Translations under genes and position numbers: made by a program
Notes under the pieces: model-generated
Told to the model about the DNA's origin: nothing
The model's input: the letters and a program-made list of their open reading frames with translations, nothing else
Databases searched by the model: none
DNA from: Amphibacillus xylanus NBRC 15112
Lineage (GTDB): Bacteria > Bacillota > Bacilli > Bacillales > Amphibacillaceae
Assembly (NCBI RefSeq): GCF_000307165.1
Contig: NC_018704.1
Span: forward strand, 248,001-312,000
DNA: 64,000 bases
Direction of reading: 5' to 3'
Part shown: positions 10,973 to 19,264 of the stretch, piece by piece
How the letters are laid out: each line of letters starts with the position of its first letter
How positions within the stretch are numbered: the first letter of the stretch is position 1

Positions 10973-12103
10973 TTATTTCCATAATCTAAATTTACCAGCT
11001 AATGATAGCAAACTAAAGAAGTATAGGCAGTTATCGTAGTATCTTCTTCCACCAGTACGCAATGGTGTTTCCCAGAACTTCTTAACATAATAGTCACTTA
11101 GTTCACCTTCAGTAGCAAGTGATGCCATTGCAAGTGATGCTAGTAAACCGATAGGGTGTAATGATTTTTCTTCAAATGGTTCACCATCAATCTTATAACG
11201 ACGGTAGTCTTCAACAGGAATATCTTTGAAGAACTTTTGAACCTTTTCGTTTACTTCTACCGGAGTATTCGGATCAGCAAACCACTCATTATCTAAACCA
11301 ACGTTCATAACAACGCGATATGAATCACTGAAGAAATCTCCAAAACCACGAATATGGTTTGGTGAGCCATCATAAAATGCATATTCAGGCGATAGACCTG
11401 TTTCATCATGAGCTGCTAGACGTATGTAATCACGACTTGCTTTAGCAGCTTCTTTCCAAAATGGTCGATCCTCTTCTGCAGCCATTTCAGCAAATAGCTC
11501 ATAGAAGTGAGGTAAGTGATATGATGGATCAGAAAAATCAACTTCAGGAATGAATTTAATTAATTTGTTATTTGGATCCCACATAGGATGGCCATCGTTA
11601 TTTTCACCTTTATGGAGACAATCACTTAGTAATTTAGTTGCTTGTTCTGAATAGTTAAATGGTTCCTCACGATCACCCCATCGTTTTGAAGCGAAATAAA
11701 GTGCCATAGCAAAATATTCTTCTCCATCTGGAGCTGGTCCGTGAGCGTTCTTTGTTCCATCAAGTTGGCATGACCATGCAAAGTAACCTTTATGCAAGCC
11801 TTCATCCATATACATATATTTCTTAGACCATTTCCAAATACGGTCAAATACATCTTGACGATCCATCTGAACAGCCATCATCATACCGTATGATTGACCT
11901 TCAGTTCTAACGTCATTATTACCGGTATCAACCATGTACCCCATGTCGTCATCTGTTTCAAAGTAAATTTGAGTTTCAGGATACTTATCTGTAAATAGTC
12001 GATCCCAAGTATCTTGAACCTTAGCCTCAACGTCTTTTTCATCAATACCTAATTCTACAAATAGATTTCGGTATTCATTTGTATAGTAGGCTCCTTTTCT
12101 CAT
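10973..12103 (-). CDS. GH8 reducing-end xylose-releasing exo-oligoxylanase (Rex)
   Basis: 376 aa, no signal peptide, close to the Bacillus halodurans Rex enzyme (about 388 aa). It cuts xylose from the reducing end of xylo-oligosaccharides of three or more units. Motifs: general acid E68 in VRTEGQSYG, D126 in PAPDGEEYF and D260 in FFSDSYR. The LHP tripeptide at 315-317 (KSLHPIG) is the loop reported to close the reducing-end side in Rex enzymes, which argues against an endo-acting GH8. The ATG is preceded by AAGGAGG. It is the first gene of the minus-strand pair with xynB and complements that enzyme, which works from the other end. Confidence 0.92.
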   Translation of the reverse strand: MRKGAYYTNEYRNLFVELGIDEKDVEAKVQDTWDRLFTDKYPETQIYFETDDDMGYMVDTGNNDVRTEGQSYGMMMAVQMDRQDVFDRIWKWSKKYMYMDEGLHKGYFAWSCQLDGTKNAHGPAPDGEEYFAMALYFASKRWGDREEPFNYSEQATKLLSDCLHKGENNDGHPMWDPNNKLIKFIPEVDFSDPSYHLPHFYELFAEMAAEEDRPFWKEAAKASRDYIRLAAHDETGLSPEYAFYDGSPNHIRGFGDFFSDSYRVVMNVGLDNEWFADPNTPVEVNEKVQKFFKDIPVEDYRRYKIDGEPFEEKSLHPIGLLASLAMASLATEGELSDYYVKKFWETPLRTGGRRYYDNCLYFFSLLSLAGKFRLWK

Positions 12104-12234
12104 TTCATTACCTCCTTATGTTAAGTTTGATAGAGAATAATCGCTTAAATCATCTAAAAGTATATTAGCGAGTATAAGCGTTATTAATAAAATTAGTGAT
12201 ATAAAGCTAGCTAACCATTTTATATGATACAAAA

Positions 12235-12248
12235 GAAAGCGCTTAAAT
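12235..12248. promoter_or_regulatory. cre-like box upstream of the GH8 operon
   Basis: AGAAAGCGCTTAAA contains the palindromic core AAGCGCTT and differs from the cre consensus at two outer positions. It lies about 130 bp upstream of the GH8 start. Confidence 0.4.
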
Positions 12249-12372
12249 ACTAGTATAAACTCTTTAGAATTTAATGCAAAAATTAAAGATTTATCCTAAT
12301 CTATCTAAAAAACTAAGTTATATAGCTGTAAGGAATATAGTTTCTTAAGAAAGCTATTTAATTCTTCTTTGG

Positions 12373-12386
12373 TGTAAGCGCTTTTT
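12373..12386 (+). promoter_or_regulatory. cre-like box upstream of the small membrane protein gene
   Basis: TGTAAGCGCTTTTT matches the cre consensus through its first 12 positions and fails at the terminal CA. It sits 48 bp before the ATG at 12434. Confidence 0.45.
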
Positions 12387-12433
12387 TAGATGTTATGATG
12401 TATATATTATATAGTAGAGATAGGGGTATATTG

Positions 12434-12694
12434 ATGGATAATAGAGTAAAAATGATTATAATGGTTATTATATATGCGCTTGTTTTTCGATTTTATTTAT
12501 TTAGTGAAGACCGACATGCACTTCACTTTGGATTAGGTGTGGCGATAACGTTTATCTTAATATCTAGATTTCGACATTTTAAAGATCGTCAACTTAATGG
12601 CCGTGCATATTTCTTATTAAGCGTTGCATATTATGTAATCTTTACGCTTTATACTTGGTATATTCAACCTATTGTTTCAAGCTGGATTGCTTAA
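12434..12694 (+). CDS. Small membrane protein of unknown function
   Basis: 86 aa from the ATG at 12434; TAGGGG ends 7 nt upstream. The frame is open back to 12395 but without a ribosome site. Three hydrophobic segments (about residues 5-22, 32-45 and 62-82) are separated by short charged loops (FSEDRH, RFRHFKDRQ). I do not recognise a family with confidence. It lies 32 bp before the lipoprotein gene and so probably belongs to the sensing operon with yesL and the kinase. Confidence 0.55.
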   Translation: MDNRVKMIIMVIIYALVFRFYLFSEDRHALHFGLGVAITFILISRFRHFKDRQLNGRAYFLLSVAYYVIFTLYTWYIQPIVSSWIA

Positions 12695-12726
12695 TATACA
12701 AAGAACCTGAACAAGGAGTAGTTTAA

Positions 12727-13266
12727 TTGAAAAAAATATTAATAAGCTTTATGTTACTGTTAGTATTGTCTGGTTGTACGTTTGGTGGTGTGGGAAATCA
12801 TGATCCAGATACATTTAAAGTCATGTTTTTATCTAGTGTTCCATTGGATTATCAAGAGCCGCTTCAAAGCTATGTAGAAGAAATTCTAAGTGAAGAGATT
12901 GAAGAAGGCTTAAATGTTGAAGTGATTATGACGATGGCAAATTTTGATCGTTTAACTGTTGAAATTGTTAGTCGAGAAGTAGATATGTTTATTGTCGATG
13001 GTTGGTTAGATAAGCCTTTATTAGATCCATATGGGTTATTACCACTAGATGAATTTTATGATCTAGTTGATGAAGAGACAAAAACGAATTATGTGGTCGA
13101 AAATGAAGAAGGAACAGGCGAGCATTTATATTTAGTGCCATTAAATGAAGGGACCGCGTTTTACGAATTTACTGGTTTTAAAGTTGAAAGTGGATTAGTA
13201 ACAGGAATTGTTTCTTCTACTCCACATGAACAAGCAGCAAGAAAATTACTAGAAGAATGGTTATAG
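12727..13266 (+). CDS. Small lipoprotein in the yesL-yesM operon
   Basis: 179 aa from a TTG start with AAGGAG 9 nt upstream. The signal ends in lipobox LSGC, so the mature part is attached outside the membrane. The body reads like a shortened solute-binding lobe (FKVMFLSSVPLDYQ, EIVSREVDMFIVDGWLDKP, LEEWL at the end), but at this length it lacks the two full lobes of a true binding protein. It is 12 bp upstream of yesL. It may be an accessory sensor for the YesM-type kinase; this is inferred only from position. Confidence 0.6.
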   Translation: MKKILISFMLLLVLSGCTFGGVGNHDPDTFKVMFLSSVPLDYQEPLQSYVEEILSEEIEEGLNVEVIMTMANFDRLTVEIVSREVDMFIVDGWLDKPLLDPYGLLPLDEFYDLVDEETKTNYVVENEEGTGEHLYLVPLNEGTAFYEFTGFKVESGLVTGIVSSTPHEQAARKLLEEWL

Positions 13267-13278
13267 GAGAGAAGTCAA

Positions 13279-13983
13279 TTGAGTGATAATAATTATGGAA
13301 TAATATCAACAAGATTTTACCGTGTCGCTGAGTGGATTTGGCGTATGGCATATGTAAATATCCTATGGTTAGGATTTTCATTATTAGGATTAGGTATTTT
13401 TGGGATATTCCCAGCTACTGTGGCACTGTTATCAGTGTTAAGAAAATGGTTAACTGGTGAGCCAGATATATCAATTTTCAAGCAGTTTTGGTCGAGCTAT
13501 AAAGCTGATTTTCTTAAGGCAAATATTCTTGGTTATCTATTAGGTGTGCTAGGATATATTATTTGGTTTAACTATCAATACTTAGGTACGGTTACCGGTA
13601 CAGAAAGAATTTTCATTTTAATTGGGTGGTATGTCGCCGTCGTTTTATTTATTCTTTTGGCGCTATTTTTATTCCCGGTCTATGTTCATTTTAAAATGCC
13701 GTTATTACATTACTTTAGAACAACAATTGTTATTGCGATATCAAGTCCTTTTGCGTTAATTACGCTAGTTATTGCTTTGTACCTGGCGCTAAGACTGTTT
13801 TTATTTGTACCTGGATTAATTCCATTCTATTCAATGAGTGTAACTGGTTGGTTAATGATGTGGACATCTGTCCAAGCATTTCGTCGTATTGATCGTAAAA
13901 GGGAACGAATTGAAAATAATGAATACTCAATCAAGTATTTTTGGCAGCAAATTAAAAAGAACTTTAAATCTTCAGATGATTAA
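13279..13983 (+). CDS. yesL: YesL family (DUF624) membrane protein
   Basis: 234 aa from a TTG start; the GGAGAGAAG site overlaps the upstream stop. It has about five transmembrane segments. The N-terminal part (YRVAEWIWRMAYVNILWLGF and a G-rich FGIFPATVALLSVLRKWL, each given in part) is the hallmark of the YesL/DUF624 family, found beside YesM/YesN systems and oligosaccharide importers in Bacillota. Its role is unknown. The 31-bp gap to the kinase gene and 12-bp gap to the lipoprotein gene indicate one operon. Confidence 0.82.
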   Translation: MSDNNYGIISTRFYRVAEWIWRMAYVNILWLGFSLLGLGIFGIFPATVALLSVLRKWLTGEPDISIFKQFWSSYKADFLKANILGYLLGVLGYIIWFNYQYLGTVTGTERIFILIGWYVAVVLFILLALFLFPVYVHFKMPLLHYFRTTIVIAISSPFALITLVIALYLALRLFLFVPGLIPFYSMSVTGWLMMWTSVQAFRRIDRKRERIENNEYSIKYFWQQIKKNFKSSDD

Positions 13984-14014
13984 TTGTGAACGAGGCTAGA
14001 GGGAGCGGGTTGAC

Positions 14015-15763
14015 TTGAGGAAAATATTACAGTCATTTAATGATTTGAAAATCCGAAATAAGTTTTTAATAATATATTTTTTATCCGTTCTCATGCCTAT
14101 TATCGTAACGAACTCCGCATTTTATATAGAAATCACAAATCGATTTGTAGGACAAAAGGAAGAAGATATAGATCTGATCTTAAGCCAAGCTCAGCAGGAT
14201 TTCACGAATATTACTGATCAAGCCGTTGGACTAGCAACCACGCTATATCTTGATAATAGACTATATGATTTCTTTGATAGGGATTATATTTCTCCGATTG
14301 AATATATCGAATCGTTTAATCAAGTGATTCGTCAATTTAATACATCAACACCATTATATAATTCTGTGGCTGATCTTAATTTTTATACAGATAACCCGAC
14401 TATTTTGCGTGCCGGTAGAATAGTCGAACTATCAGACGCTGTTAGAGAAAACGAGTGGTATAACAAGATGAAATTGTCGAATCATCCATATGTATATATG
14501 GGGATCGATGCTGATAACTCGCTAGAAATGTCTGTATTTATAGAGTTAGATTATTATTACCTATATAATCAGTATGAAAAATTTATTCAAATTGATATAA
14601 ATCCTGATGCGATCAGTAAAGCGTTAAATAATGTCACCCTACAAGGTGATTTTTATCTAGTGAATCAAGACTCAATGATTATCTACTCGAGTAATCCTTC
14701 GATTAATTGGGAAAATGAACCACTATCATTTGATAGGAATCAGTTCTCTGAAAGATATATTATTAAGAGTCGAGGATTACATGATCGTTATTTTGATGAT
14801 TGGGAGATTATCGCTGTGGTCGACTCGTCTGAGTTTACTAGTGAGTTGATTGAGTCAAGTCAATTAATTATCATTTTAAGTCTATTCAATTTAATCTTAC
14901 CAACAATTGTGATTGTATATATTTCAAGGTCGTTCCATTCTCGTTTAGAGAACATTGTTGTGCACATGAAGGATATAGAAAAACATAATTTTGAAGAATA
15001 TCCATATGTGAATTCAAAAGATGAAATTGGTCAATTAACGCGACAAATAAATCGGATGACTCGACAGATTAATAAGCTATTTAATGAAGTATTTAGAGCT
15101 AATATTGAGAAAAAAGATTTAGAGATTAAAGAAAAACAAGCGCAACTAAGTGCGCTGCAAAGTCAGATTAATCCGCATTTCCTATTTAACTCATTAGAAA
15201 CAATTCGTATGAGGAGCCTAATTAAGGGGGAAAAGGAAACAGCTGCAATTATTGAAAATATGGCTGGAATCTTCCGAAACTCATTAACTTGGGGTAGAGA
15301 TTGGGTGACGGTTAAGGAAGAGGTTCATTTAATTAAGTCATTTTTAGAGATTCAAGCATATCGCTTTGGTGATAAATTAGTCTATAGTGTTGAAGTTGAT
15401 CCTGATATTAGTGAAGTAGCTATTCCTAACTTATCGTTTTTACCGTTTGTTGAAAATGCAAGTATTCACGGTATAGAACCATTAAAAGAGCAGGGATCAA
15501 TTCATATTTCTATCTTCCGTGAAGGTGAGGAAATAGTCTTTACTATAACAGACAATGGCGTTGGAATTCCGCCAGAGAGGTTGGCATTAATAGAATCTCA
15601 GTTAGAGAATGAACAAGATATGGGGGAAAGTGTAGGTATTCAAAACGTATACTATCGCTTAAAGCTTTACTATCGAGATATGTTTAAATTTAAAATATCT
15701 ACAGAAGTGAATCAAGGAACAACAATTAGAATTCACTTACCAATTGAATCAAATCAAATATAA
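14015..15763 (+). CDS. Sensor histidine kinase, YesM type
   Basis: 582 aa from a TTG start with AGAGGGAG upstream. An N-terminal transmembrane helix (about 17-38), an extracellular sensor domain (about 40-285), a second helix (about 286-310), a HAMP-like linker, and a kinase core follow. The phospho-acceptor is H388 in QSQINPHFLFNSLE, the His_kinase (LytS/YesM) motif, with an ATP-binding domain ending in DNGVGIP and GIQNVYYRL. This class senses sugars outside the cell, often with a binding protein. Its likely partner is the AraC-type regulator at 7655. Confidence 0.88.
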   Translation: MRKILQSFNDLKIRNKFLIIYFLSVLMPIIVTNSAFYIEITNRFVGQKEEDIDLILSQAQQDFTNITDQAVGLATTLYLDNRLYDFFDRDYISPIEYIESFNQVIRQFNTSTPLYNSVADLNFYTDNPTILRAGRIVELSDAVRENEWYNKMKLSNHPYVYMGIDADNSLEMSVFIELDYYYLYNQYEKFIQIDINPDAISKALNNVTLQGDFYLVNQDSMIIYSSNPSINWENEPLSFDRNQFSERYIIKSRGLHDRYFDDWEIIAVVDSSEFTSELIESSQLIIILSLFNLILPTIVIVYISRSFHSRLENIVVHMKDIEKHNFEEYPYVNSKDEIGQLTRQINRMTRQINKLFNEVFRANIEKKDLEIKEKQAQLSALQSQINPHFLFNSLETIRMRSLIKGEKETAAIIENMAGIFRNSLTWGRDWVTVKEEVHLIKSFLEIQAYRFGDKLVYSVEVDPDISEVAIPNLSFLPFVENASIHGIEPLKEQGSIHISIFREGEEIVFTITDNGVGIPPERLALIESQLENEQDMGESVGIQNVYYRLKLYYRDMFKFKISTEVNQGTTIRIHLPIESNQI

Positions 15764-15776
15764 TTAGATTTATATT

Positions 15777-15820
15777 AAGCCGATCACACTAGTGTTAATT
15801 AGTGTAGGTCGGCTTTTCTT
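15777..15820 (+). terminator. Terminator after the yesM-type gene
   Basis: Stem 15777-15783 with 15809-15815, extended by ACACTA/TAGTGT (15786-15791 with 15800-15805), then a T-rich tail. It separates the sensor operon from the importer genes. Confidence 0.75.
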
Positions 15821-16220
15821 ATAAAGGAATATACTTTTTGAGTAGTTAAAGGCTAGCTATCATGAAAATTCAAACGGCTTTTTGTATGGGTGAATATGTT
15901 TAGGCGAAAGCAGGTCATAATTAAGATCTAATAGGTGCAATATTAAATTAACTAAGTAACTTTAAGTTTATATTTCAAATCGTTACAGCTATGTGACAAC
16001 AAAATAGGCATAATTAACTACATGGATTCTCTTGGAATATAAAACTATGAGTCTAACGAACTATATTTATAGTAAGAATCTATAGTTAATATTTAACGCC
16101 TATATTTTTTAGGGTTACCCCTTTAGTTTGTACTGGTGATATTTTTGGTTCGGAACGATATAATGAAAGTGCTTTCATTTAAGAAAGCTAAAAACTTTAA
16201 AGTGAGAAAGGGGTAGTAAA
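15821..16220 (+). other. Long leader/promoter region of the importer operon
   Basis: No gene. About 335 bp of AT-rich sequence precede a promoter-like block at 16159-16177. The copy TAACTAAGT near 15952 equals one arm of the xylA operator but has no partner arm at the right spacing. I see nothing else I can name; the length fits a binding region for an AraC-type activator. Confidence 0.4.
16159..16177 (+). promoter_or_regulatory. -10 box with overlapping cre-like operator before the binding-protein gene
   Basis: TATAAT at 16159-16164 is followed at once by TGAAAGTGCTTTCA (16164-16177), a near-palindrome that matches cre except for T in place of the core C. No good -35 hexamer is present, which fits an activator-dependent promoter. 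CcpA bound here would sit on the transcription start. Confidence 0.5.
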
Positions 16221-17957
16221 GTGTTTAAAAAGAAATCATTATTACTGTTATTGATTATCGGTCTACTCGTGTTCTTTGTAGCATGTGGCGACGATAGCGA
16301 TAACAAAGTAAGTACCGATGATGAGCCAGGTACTGCAGAAACAAAAGATGATGAAACAAAAGATGATGGAGCTGAAGATGAAGGTCTTGGCTACACAACA
16401 GATCCACAAGTTGAGTACCATTACTTCGTTGGAGCTACTGGACAAGATATCAATACTAAAGATACTTTCCTTGGACAGAAGTTCTTAGAAGAAACAGGAG
16501 TTAGCTTCCAAGTTGAATACCTTGTAGGGGATTTAATGGAGAAGTTAGGTGTTATGGTTGCAGGTGGAACATATCCTGACCTAATCGTTCCTGACCACGG
16601 TATTGAAATGATGTTAGACGCTGGAGCTTTCATTCCTTTAAATGATTTATTAGAAGAGCATGGTCCAAACCTTCTTGAAGTTTATGGCCCATATCTAGAT
16701 CGTATTACAATGACTGACGGTAATATTTACTACTTACCATTCGGAGTAAACGTTAACGAGTATATTCCAGATCCAAACATCAACCAAGGTGCTTTCTGGG
16801 TACAACGTGACGTATTACGTGTAAACGACTATCCGAAAATTACTACTGTTGATGAGTTATTCGAATTAATCACAGCTTATGCTGATGAGAATCCACAAAT
16901 CGACGGCATGAACACAATTCCGTTCACAGGTTTAACTTATGATACAAACTGGTTTACATTCTCAAACATCCCTAACCACTTAGCTGGTTTTCCGAACGAC
17001 GGTGGTGTTCAAGTAGATATGGAAACTCATGAAGCTACTGTATATGGTGACTCTGATGTTGCATATGAGTGGTTGAAGAAACTAAACGAACTTAACGCTG
17101 AAGGCTACTTAGACCAAGAAATGTTCGTTATGAACTTAGACGACTTCTTAGCTAAAGTATCTTCAGGACGTGTACTTTCATTCTTTGCTTATGGATGGCA
17201 ATTTGGTTCAGCTAGAACAGCTCTTGAAGAGTTAGACGAGCCATACCGTGAATTTGTACCACTTCCAATTGTAATTGAAGAAGGTATCGAAGATCAGTAT
17301 CTAGATCCACCAGCATTCGTACAAAACCGTGGTGTTGGTATCAGTGTTAACGCTGATAACCCAGAAAGAATTATTCAATTCTTAGATAACTTGGTTAGAG
17401 AAGAAAACCAAAAACTTATCAGCTGGGGTAACGAAGGTGAGCACCACGAAGTTGATGAAAATGGAATGTTCTACCGTACAGAAGAGCAAGTTGAACTTGT
17501 TGCTGACCAAGACTTCCGTCTAGAGTATGGTATGACTACATTTGAGTGGGACTGGCCACGTCTTCAAGGTTCACTTAAAGATGGAAACGCCCTATTACCA
17601 TCTGCTCAACCAGCAGTTGCTGCTCTAGAGTATGACGAATATGATAAAGAAGTACTAGGTGCTTATGGAGTTGAAACATACTCACAATTATTCGCAGAGC
17701 CACAAGATCGTCCTTGGTACCCAGCATGGAGTGCAAACGTTCCTGCGGGATCTGAGCCAGCATTATTCGACGAGAAAGCTCAAGAAGTTACTAAGCGTCA
17801 CTATCCACGTATTGTGTTAGCTGACCCTGCTGACTTCGAAAAAGAGTGGAATGACTTTAAAGATGCATACCGCTCAATTGAATATCTAGATGAGTATGAA
17901 GCATTCTTTACTGAGACTGTTAAGAACCGTGTAAACGGTATCTGGCAATTTGACTAA
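16221..17957 (+). CDS. Extracellular solute-binding lipoprotein (LplA/YtcQ type) for oligosaccharides
   Basis: 578 aa from a GTG start with GAAAGGGG upstream. Lipoprotein signal with lipobox FFVAC, then an acidic linker (about 25-55) and a family 1 binding-protein fold of the large YtcQ/LplA class. Position before two LplB/YtcP-type permeases and an alpha-glucuronidase suggests that it binds aldouronic acids, decorated xylo-oligosaccharides released outside the cell. Its codons are enriched in C-ending forms (AAC, GAC, TTC) relative to neighbours, as for a highly expressed gene. A hairpin follows the stop. Confidence 0.88.
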   Translation: MFKKKSLLLLLIIGLLVFFVACGDDSDNKVSTDDEPGTAETKDDETKDDGAEDEGLGYTTDPQVEYHYFVGATGQDINTKDTFLGQKFLEETGVSFQVEYLVGDLMEKLGVMVAGGTYPDLIVPDHGIEMMLDAGAFIPLNDLLEEHGPNLLEVYGPYLDRITMTDGNIYYLPFGVNVNEYIPDPNINQGAFWVQRDVLRVNDYPKITTVDELFELITAYADENPQIDGMNTIPFTGLTYDTNWFTFSNIPNHLAGFPNDGGVQVDMETHEATVYGDSDVAYEWLKKLNELNAEGYLDQEMFVMNLDDFLAKVSSGRVLSFFAYGWQFGSARTALEELDEPYREFVPLPIVIEEGIEDQYLDPPAFVQNRGVGISVNADNPERIIQFLDNLVREENQKLISWGNEGEHHEVDENGMFYRTEEQVELVADQDFRLEYGMTTFEWDWPRLQGSLKDGNALLPSAQPAVAALEYDEYDKEVLGAYGVETYSQLFAEPQDRPWYPAWSANVPAGSEPALFDEKAQEVTKRHYPRIVLADPADFEKEWNDFKDAYRSIEYLDEYEAFFTETVKNRVNGIWQFD

Positions 17958-18274
17958 TTGATTAGGTGATAAGGCTATGGCAAGCTCAAGCTTGCCATAG
18001 GCCTTATTTTAAAAGGAGAAATTCTATACTAATTGTAACCATAGTCTATTTTGAGTCATTAATTTGGAAAAATAGACAAGTGTTGATCATAGGATTTACT
18101 CAACTAAAGGCGATATGGGTTCAGGCATCTTAGATTTTCAGCAATATAAGATAGAGATAGTCGCGGTCGAGCTAATCACAGTGATAGATTACTTGCTGTT
18201 TAATAGTAGGTAGGTTTATTTTTCTAAATTAATGAATACATTACGTAGAGAGCATTTCAAGGAGGTCGAATATT
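17958..18274 (+). other. 317-bp gap inside the importer operon
   Basis: Contains the stem-loop at 17971-18010. The remaining 264 bp before the permease gene hold no open frame of note and no clear promoter; only the AAGGAGG ribosome site at 18259-18265 is recognisable. The length is unusual inside an operon and may hide a second promoter. Confidence 0.4.
17971..18010 (+). terminator. Stem-loop between binding-protein and permease genes
   Basis: A 15-bp stem with one bulge (17971-17985 with 17990-18005) and a 4-nt loop, followed by only ATTTTA. It could act as a partial terminator or an mRNA-protecting end, giving more binding protein than permease. Confidence 0.6.
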
Positions 18275-19252
18275 TTGGCACAACCAGTTAATCCTTTGGG
18301 CGAAGTAAAGGGCACAAAACGAAAAGGTCAAAGGAGAACATTTAAAGAATTCATCAAAGTATGTAAAGATCAAAAAGAACTACTTATAATGACAGTTCCG
18401 TTTCTAATATGGTTATTTATTTTTAAATATTTACCGTTAACGGGCTGGGTAATGGCATTCCAAAAATTCAAACCAGCACGTGGTATGTTTGATCAAGAGT
18501 GGGCAGGATTTGATCACTTTAAACTCTTATTTAAAGATCAACGTTTCCTAGAGATATTACGTAACACGTTAGCAATGAGTTTTATTAACTTAGTTTTAGG
18601 ATTTGCAACAGCAATTGCACTTGCGATCTTACTAAATGAAATTCGAAACTTAAAGTTCAAACGAGTTGTTCAAACAATTAGTTACATGCCACACTTCTTA
18701 TCATGGGTTGTTGTTGCTGGACTAGTTTCTCAAGCTTTATCAATGGAAGATGGAATTATCAACGTTTTACTTATGAATTTAGGTCTCATTGATGAACCAA
18801 TCATGTGGATGGGGATTGGTAAGTATTTCTGGGGTATCATTGGTGCATCTGACGTTTGGAAGAACGTTGGTTGGAACTCAATCATTTATCTAGCCGCGAT
18901 TACTTCAATCGACCAAGAGCAGTATGAAGCTGCTGATATTGATGGTGCAACAAGACTACAAAAAATTCGTTACATCACATTACCAGGAATTAAATCGGTC
19001 TTTATTGTCCTCCTAATCATGAACCTTGGTTATGTACTTGAATCTGGATTTGAAGCACAATATCTATTGATGAACCCAATGAACATGGATTATGCGGAGA
19101 ATATAGATATTTTCGTACTACGATATGGTATATCAATGGCAAACTTCTCGTTAGCAACTGCTGCGGGTATGTTTAAGACAGTAGTAAGCTTTATTTTCTT
19201 GTTCACTGCGAATAAGATTTCTGCAAAACTCGGAGAAGCAAGATTATTCTAG
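18275..19252 (+). CDS. ABC sugar permease, LplB/YtcP class, subunit 1
   Basis: 325 aa from a TTG start with AAGGAGGTCG upstream. Six predicted membrane segments; the start LPLTGWVMAFQKFKPARG is typical of the LplB group. The cytoplasmic EAA loop EQYEAADIDGATRLQKIRYI contacts an ATPase. With the next gene it forms the channel for the oligosaccharide importer. No ATPase gene follows. In Bacillus such importers share the ATPase MsmX encoded elsewhere (known for the family; inferred here). Confidence 0.9.
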   Translation: MAQPVNPLGEVKGTKRKGQRRTFKEFIKVCKDQKELLIMTVPFLIWLFIFKYLPLTGWVMAFQKFKPARGMFDQEWAGFDHFKLLFKDQRFLEILRNTLAMSFINLVLGFATAIALAILLNEIRNLKFKRVVQTISYMPHFLSWVVVAGLVSQALSMEDGIINVLLMNLGLIDEPIMWMGIGKYFWGIIGASDVWKNVGWNSIIYLAAITSIDQEQYEAADIDGATRLQKIRYITLPGIKSVFIVLLIMNLGYVLESGFEAQYLLMNPMNMDYAENIDIFVLRYGISMANFSLATAAGMFKTVVSFIFLFTANKISAKLGEARLF

Positions 19253-19264
19253 AGGAGGGTCATC

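Larger units (their letters stand above)
12104..12433. other. Divergent regulatory region between the GH8 operon and the lipoprotein/yesL/yesM operon
   Basis: No gene over 330 bp of AT-rich DNA. It should hold the promoters for both directions. Two cre-like boxes lie at 12235-12248 and 12373-12386. I see no convincing pair of -35/-10 hexamers. A binding site for the AraC-type regulator is likely here but has no recognisable consensus. Confidence 0.6.

Noticed and set aside
15950-15962. Second XylR operator before the importer gene
   Set aside because: Only one arm (TAACTAAGT) is present; the partner arm at the required spacing is missing.
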